Shown here: piece by piece, positions 60,565-64,000 of the stretch | Position numbering within the stretch: position 1 is the first letter of the stretch | Layout: each line of letters opens with the position of its first letter | Assembly: GCA_043777375.1 (NCBI GenBank) | Contig: JAYWHX010000036.1 | Coordinates: forward strand, 1-64,000 | Length of the DNA: 64,000 nt | Reading direction: 5' to 3' | Source of the DNA: TH-plancto1 sp043777375 | Lineage (GTDB): Bacteria; Planctomycetota; Planctomycetia; Planctomycetales; Planctomycetaceae | Notes under the pieces: model-generated | Told to the model about the DNA's origin: nothing | The model's database searches: none | Seen by the model: only the letters and a program-made list of their open reading frames with translations | Translations under genes and position numbers: made by a program

Positions 60565-63360
60565 CTACCTCGACCCGACCCTGTTCCTCAACCGTTGAAG
60601 GGCATCGAGCGCCCCCGCCGGGGTCATCGTGTCCAGATCGAGCGCCCGAATCTCCTCCAGAAGAGGATGATATTCCGGGCCGAATAGAGTCAGCTGTTTG
60701 TGCTTCGAACGGCGCTTGCGTTGGGGGATGGTGGTCTTTCCCGCCGAGTCCTGGTGATCGGATTCCAGGGTTTGAAGGATCACTTCCGAGCGCTCGATCA
60801 CCTCGCGCGGGACACCGGCCAAACGAGCCACTTGGATGCCGTAGCTCTTGTCAGCGGCTCCCGGCACGATCTTGTGCAGGAAAATCAGCTCTCCATTTCG
60901 CTCGTGGACCGAGACGTTCCAGTTAGCGGTCCCGACCAGCGATTCGGCGAGTGCGGTCAGCTCGTGGTAATGCGTCGCGAACAGCGTCCGGCACTTCAGG
61001 TCGTCATGGATAAACTCCGTAATGGCCCACGCGAGCGAGATTCCGTCATACGTACTGGTCCCGCGACCGATCTCGTCGAGGATGACCAAGCTGCGCTCGG
61101 TGGCGGCATTCAAGATACGAGCGGTCTCGGTCATTTCGACCATGAACGTACTTTGTCCCTTGCCGAGTTCGTCACTGGCCCCGACACGAGCGAAGATGCG
61201 GTCGGCGATCCCGATGCGTGCAGAACGTGCTGGGATGAACGACCCGATCTGAGCCATGATCGTCAGCAAAGCCGCCTGCCGAATATACGTACTCTTTCCG
61301 GCCATGTTGGGACCGGTGATGAGTTGGATGAAGGGGGCAGAAGGTTGAGGGGTGAGGGTTGAGGGTGGATCGACAGAGGCTCCAGTCGCTGACGCTTCCG
61401 GCTCGGGCTCCTCTCGCTGACCGCTGACCACTGATCGCTGACCGCTCTCCCCTCCCAGGACCACATCATTTGGAACGAACTCCCCCGTCGGACGCAGCTT
61501 ATCCAGCACCGGGTGTCGACCATCACGGATGTCGAGAACTGGCTCGGTCGTGATCTCAGGTCGGCAGTACCGCATGCTAACGGCCAGTTTTGCGAGACCG
61601 ACCAGCACGTCGAGTTGAGCCAGAACCTCGGCGGTCTGTTGCAAGCGTCGACACTCCGCATTCACCGCATCACGCAACTGTTGGAAGAGTTCGTTTTCGA
61701 GGGCGATCGCGCGCTCCTCCGCGCGGAGGACCTTGTCCTCGTACTCCTTCAGCTCCGGCGTGATGTAGCGTTCTTGGTTCTTAAGCGTTTGCTTGCGGAT
61801 ATAGTCATCGGGGACTTTGTTGAATTGCGAGGCAGTCACTTCGAGGTAGTACCCGAAGACTCGATTGAAGCCGACCTTGAGGTTGGAGATCCCCGTGCGT
61901 GTGATCTCCCGCGCCTGGTACTCAGCAATCCAACGTTTCCCGCCGCGCGCGAGATCGCGTAGCTCATCCAGCCCCGGGTGGAACCCATCGCGAACCATCC
62001 CGCCGTCGCTGGTTTGCAGTGGCGGCTCATCCACGAGAGTTGCTTCGACCTGTGCCCGAATTTCTCCGCAGAGTTCCAGCCTGGACTCCAACGTCTGAAG
62101 CAAATTAGTCTGCCGACCCGCCAGCCGCGCCTTGACGCGCGGGAGCAAGGCCAGCGTCCGGCCCAGCGAAACCAAATCCCGCGCGGAGGCCCGCATCGTC
62201 GCCACGCGAGCACACAGCCGCTGCATATCGTAGGACTGTTTCAGCAGCTCTTGTAGCTCTCTCCCGAGCTTGGCATCACGCATCAACTCCTCAACCGCAT
62301 CGAGTCTTCGCCCAATCGCAACCGGATCAGTCAGCGGGTTCGAGAGCCACTCGGCCAGCATCCGCGCCCCCATGGGCGTAGCCGTCTCATCCAACACCGA
62401 CAGCAGGCTTCCCTCGCGTCGCCCTTCGCGCATCGTGCGAGTCAGCTCCAGGCTGCGACGCGTGGCCTCGTCGATTATCAGGCTGTCCCCGCGTCGGTAC
62501 TGCTCCAACCGGACCAGATGCCCGAGTGATGACTTTTGCGTCTCCTGCACATATTCAATCAAGGCTCCGGCAGCTGTAATTCCGAGTGAGTCGGCATCGA
62601 GATCAAAACCGTCGAGCGTGTTGGTCTGGAAGTGCCGCAACAGCACATCGCGGCAATGATCCGGCACAAAACTCCACGGAGCCCGCGCGGTCAGCACCAT
62701 GTCGGGCAATTCATTCAGTCGCAACAACGCCGGGTCCGCCCGATGCGTCTCGGGGATCAGACACTCGGCTGGGCGAATACGAGCCAGCTCATCGAGCAGC
62801 GCCGACGGCTGCAAACTGGCGACCGAGAAACTCAGGCTGACCCGGTCCCCCGCCGACCGCCCTGCCCTTTTGTTGCCATCCCCCAGCAAGACCTCTGCGC
62901 ACTGAAACCGACCCGTCGATAACTCCAACCATGCCACGCCTACGCGGTCGCGCGACGGGAACACAGCTGCGAGAAAATTGCTCTCTTTGGGGTTGAGCAG
63001 TGCGTCATCGGTCAGCGTGCCCGGCGTGACGATGCGCGTCACCTCGCGGCGGACCAGCCCCTTGGCCAGCTTGGGGTCCTCCATCTGCTCGCACACGGCG
63101 ACGCGATGTCCCGCATGAATCAGCTTGTGCAGATACCCCTCGAGGGCATGATACGGAAACCCCGCCATCGGCACCGGATTGGCCGACCCCTTATCCCGGC
63201 TGGTCAGCGTCAGCCCGATGACTTGGGCAGCTGTCTCCGCGTCCTGATAAAACAGCTCATAAAAATCCCCCATCCGAAACAGCAGAATCGCCCCCGGAGT
63301 CTCCGCCTTGACCTCCTTGTACCGCTGCATCATCGGAGTGATTTTGGGTTCGTCAGCCAT
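60565..63360 (-). CDS. mutS: DNA mismatch repair protein MutS with repeat-derived insertion
   Basis: A 931-residue mismatch-recognition ATPase. The N-terminal mismatch-binding motif GDFYELF is present, as are Walker A GPNMAGKST, DEIGRGTSTYDG and the ATHYHEL segment. The ATG at 63360 (MADEPKITPMMQRY) fits the family. Just before Walker A, where homologues read from VLGGE directly to LITGPNMAGKS, about 37 extra residues appear (SGQRSVVSGQ through STLTPQPSAPF). They are encoded by three adjacent repeat-like blocks at 61336-61447. Another non-standard stretch, GDGNKRAGRSAGDRVSLSF, lies near residues 160-180. Confidence 0.95.
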   Translation of the reverse strand: MADEPKITPMMQRYKEVKAETPGAILLFRMGDFYELFYQDAETAAQVIGLTLTSRDKGSANPVPMAGFPYHALEGYLHKLIHAGHRVAVCEQMEDPKLAKGLVRREVTRIVTPGTLTDDALLNPKESNFLAAVFPSRDRVGVAWLELSTGRFQCAEVLLGDGNKRAGRSAGDRVSLSFSVASLQPSALLDELARIRPAECLIPETHRADPALLRLNELPDMVLTARAPWSFVPDHCRDVLLRHFQTNTLDGFDLDADSLGITAAGALIEYVQETQKSSLGHLVRLEQYRRGDSLIIDEATRRSLELTRTMREGRREGSLLSVLDETATPMGARMLAEWLSNPLTDPVAIGRRLDAVEELMRDAKLGRELQELLKQSYDMQRLCARVATMRASARDLVSLGRTLALLPRVKARLAGRQTNLLQTLESRLELCGEIRAQVEATLVDEPPLQTSDGGMVRDGFHPGLDELRDLARGGKRWIAEYQAREITRTGISNLKVGFNRVFGYYLEVTASQFNKVPDDYIRKQTLKNQERYITPELKEYEDKVLRAEERAIALENELFQQLRDAVNAECRRLQQTAEVLAQLDVLVGLAKLAVSMRYCRPEITTEPVLDIRDGRHPVLDKLRPTGEFVPNDVVLGGESGQRSVVSGQREEPEPEASATGASVDPPSTLTPQPSAPFIQLITGPNMAGKSTYIRQAALLTIMAQIGSFIPARSARIGIADRIFARVGASDELGKGQSTFMVEMTETARILNAATERSLVILDEIGRGTSTYDGISLAWAITEFIHDDLKCRTLFATHYHELTALAESLVGTANWNVSVHERNGELIFLHKIVPGAADKSYGIQVARLAGVPREVIERSEVILQTLESDHQDSAGKTTIPQRKRRSKHKQLTLFGPEYHPLLEEIRALDLDTMTPAGALDALQRLRNRVGSR
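61336..61447. repeat. Three stacked repeat blocks within mutS
   Basis: On the plus strand, 61337-61368 is AGGTTGAGGGGTGAGGGTTG-type sequence. Positions 61376-61409 contain GTCGCTGACGCTTCCGGCTC. Positions 61413-61447 repeat CTGACCGCTGACCACTGATCG. All three words look like intergenic dispersed repeats, yet together they keep the mutS frame. Confidence 0.75.
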
Positions 63361-63662
63361 GTGGGGTTCGTAGAGGGGTGAGGGTCGAGCGAAAGAGAAA
63401 ACAGCGAGCGGCAAACGTCAGTCTGTCGAGTCCGTGGAGTGTCGACAGAGCGTTTCTACCACGTCACACCCGCGCAATCACCCACGAACAATATCGCAAT
63501 GCCCGCCCAGTCTGCCACTCGCTTCCTGGTAGGACTGGTGGGCGACCTCGTCACCAAGCTCCGGGTCGGGTGGAACGACCCTGACGGCTTTGCGGAAGGG
63601 CGTGGTCTCGCAGCGCTCGCCACACCCTTCGAAGACTCAGGATGTGCCACCCGACCCGATAC
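63361..63662. other. Repeat-rich spacer upstream of mutS
   Basis: About 300 bp. It holds GAGGGGTGAGGGTCGAG, like the mutS insert, then the third copy of the CGTCAGTCTGTCGAGTCC element (63401-63434), then a stretch whose reverse translation reads RSPTSPTRKRV (about 63500-63540), a wording typical of planctomycete non-coding repeats. No real gene is apparent. Confidence 0.55.
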
Positions 63663-64000
63663 TCACGAAAGACCTAGCCCCAATGCAGGACAGAGTGAAG
63701 GATGCACAGCGAACCACCTATCTGTAGTAATCTCTGGCGGTGAATTCGGGTCGTAGTCTTTCGGGTCATCCTTCTTGCCGAGCTTAATCTGCAAAATGAA
63801 CAGTGTGAGGAAAAGTTCAATGATTCCGTTTACGTTGTCTTGATAGCCACGAATCCATGCATACCTCTCGCTACCTGATTCGTTACACGCGACCTCCAGG
63901 AATCGCATTTCGAAGAAGTCCTTAATTTCGGCGTACGACAACTCTTTCTTCCCGCCACTCATCTTTCGAACGATCAGATCGAGCGATGGATATGCGGCCT
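63663..64000 (-). CDS. 3' end of a gene running off the right edge
   Basis: The frame is open to the window edge. The residues before the first ATG at 63962 (AYPSLDLIVRK) join smoothly to SGGKKELSYAEIKDFFEMRFLEV, so this is probably the C-terminal ~110 residues of a longer protein and not a complete small gene. A hydrophobic segment (VNGIIELFLTLFILQIKLG) lies near the end, followed by a charged Asp/Pro-rich tail. I do not recognise the family. The final ~15 residues may read into repeat DNA. Confidence 0.55.
   Translation of the reverse strand, partial: AAYPSLDLIVRKMSGGKKELSYAEIKDFFEMRFLEVACNESGSERYAWIRGYQDNVNGIIELFLTLFILQIKLGKKDDPKDYDPNSPPEITTDRWFAVHPSLCPALGLGLS

Noticed and set aside
1..64000. 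tRNA or rRNA genes
   Set aside because: Reading the spacers I found no T-loop (GGTTCGAATCC-like) with a matching acceptor stem, and no rRNA-like stretch. A tRNAscan run would settle this.

Overview
The window looks like chromosomal DNA from a planctomycete (phylum Planctomycetota). This rests on gene content: a PVC-type cytochrome c protein with HEAT-like repeats, a DUF1559 prepilin-like protein, a DUF1552 Tat-exported protein, a Ser/Thr kinase joined to a LamG domain, and a sulfatase. Weak or absent Shine-Dalgarno sites and many short palindromic repeats between genes agree with it. No 16S gene is present, so genus is not assigned.

Region 1 (0.5-20 kb) is respiratory. A five-haem membrane cytochrome with a TPR tail reads leftward. 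A complete 14-subunit NADH:quinone oxidoreductase cluster (nuoA to nuoN) reads rightward. Two things interrupt the cluster: a Uma2-family nuclease-like gene between nuoB and nuoC, and a 143-bp element of 15-bp tandem repeats bounded by perfect 11-bp inverted repeats between nuoE and nuoF. A 31-bp inverted repeat follows nuoN.

Region 2 (20-49 kb) is mixed housekeeping and planctomycete-specific genes: a Tat-exported sugar-isomerase-like protein, glutamyl-tRNA synthetase, a DUF5329-sulfatase fusion, a 1531-residue protein with three amidohydrolase modules, a zinc-ribbon membrane protein, a kinase-LamG receptor, two poorly known proteins, scpA, a 2-hydroxyacid dehydrogenase, a large FtsX-type permease, DUF1552, a beta-propeller protein and the HrpA helicase.

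Region 3 (49.3-52.5 kb) is an accessory patch with visibly different composition. It holds a 5'-truncated DDE integrase, then alternating toxin-tip-like fragments and candidate immunity genes on the minus strand. This is best read as the eroded end of a polymorphic-toxin locus.

Region 4 (52.5-64 kb) has uxaE (tagaturonate epimerase family), the DUF1559 protein, the PVC-type cytochrome, an FHA-GAF-PP2C phosphatase, mutS and the 3' end of a gene that runs off the right edge.

A cross-cutting theme is dispersed palindromic repeats. They sit in spacers and also in frame inside genes: one in gltX, three stacked in mutS, and one in a toxin fragment. No tRNA, rRNA or CRISPR array was seen.
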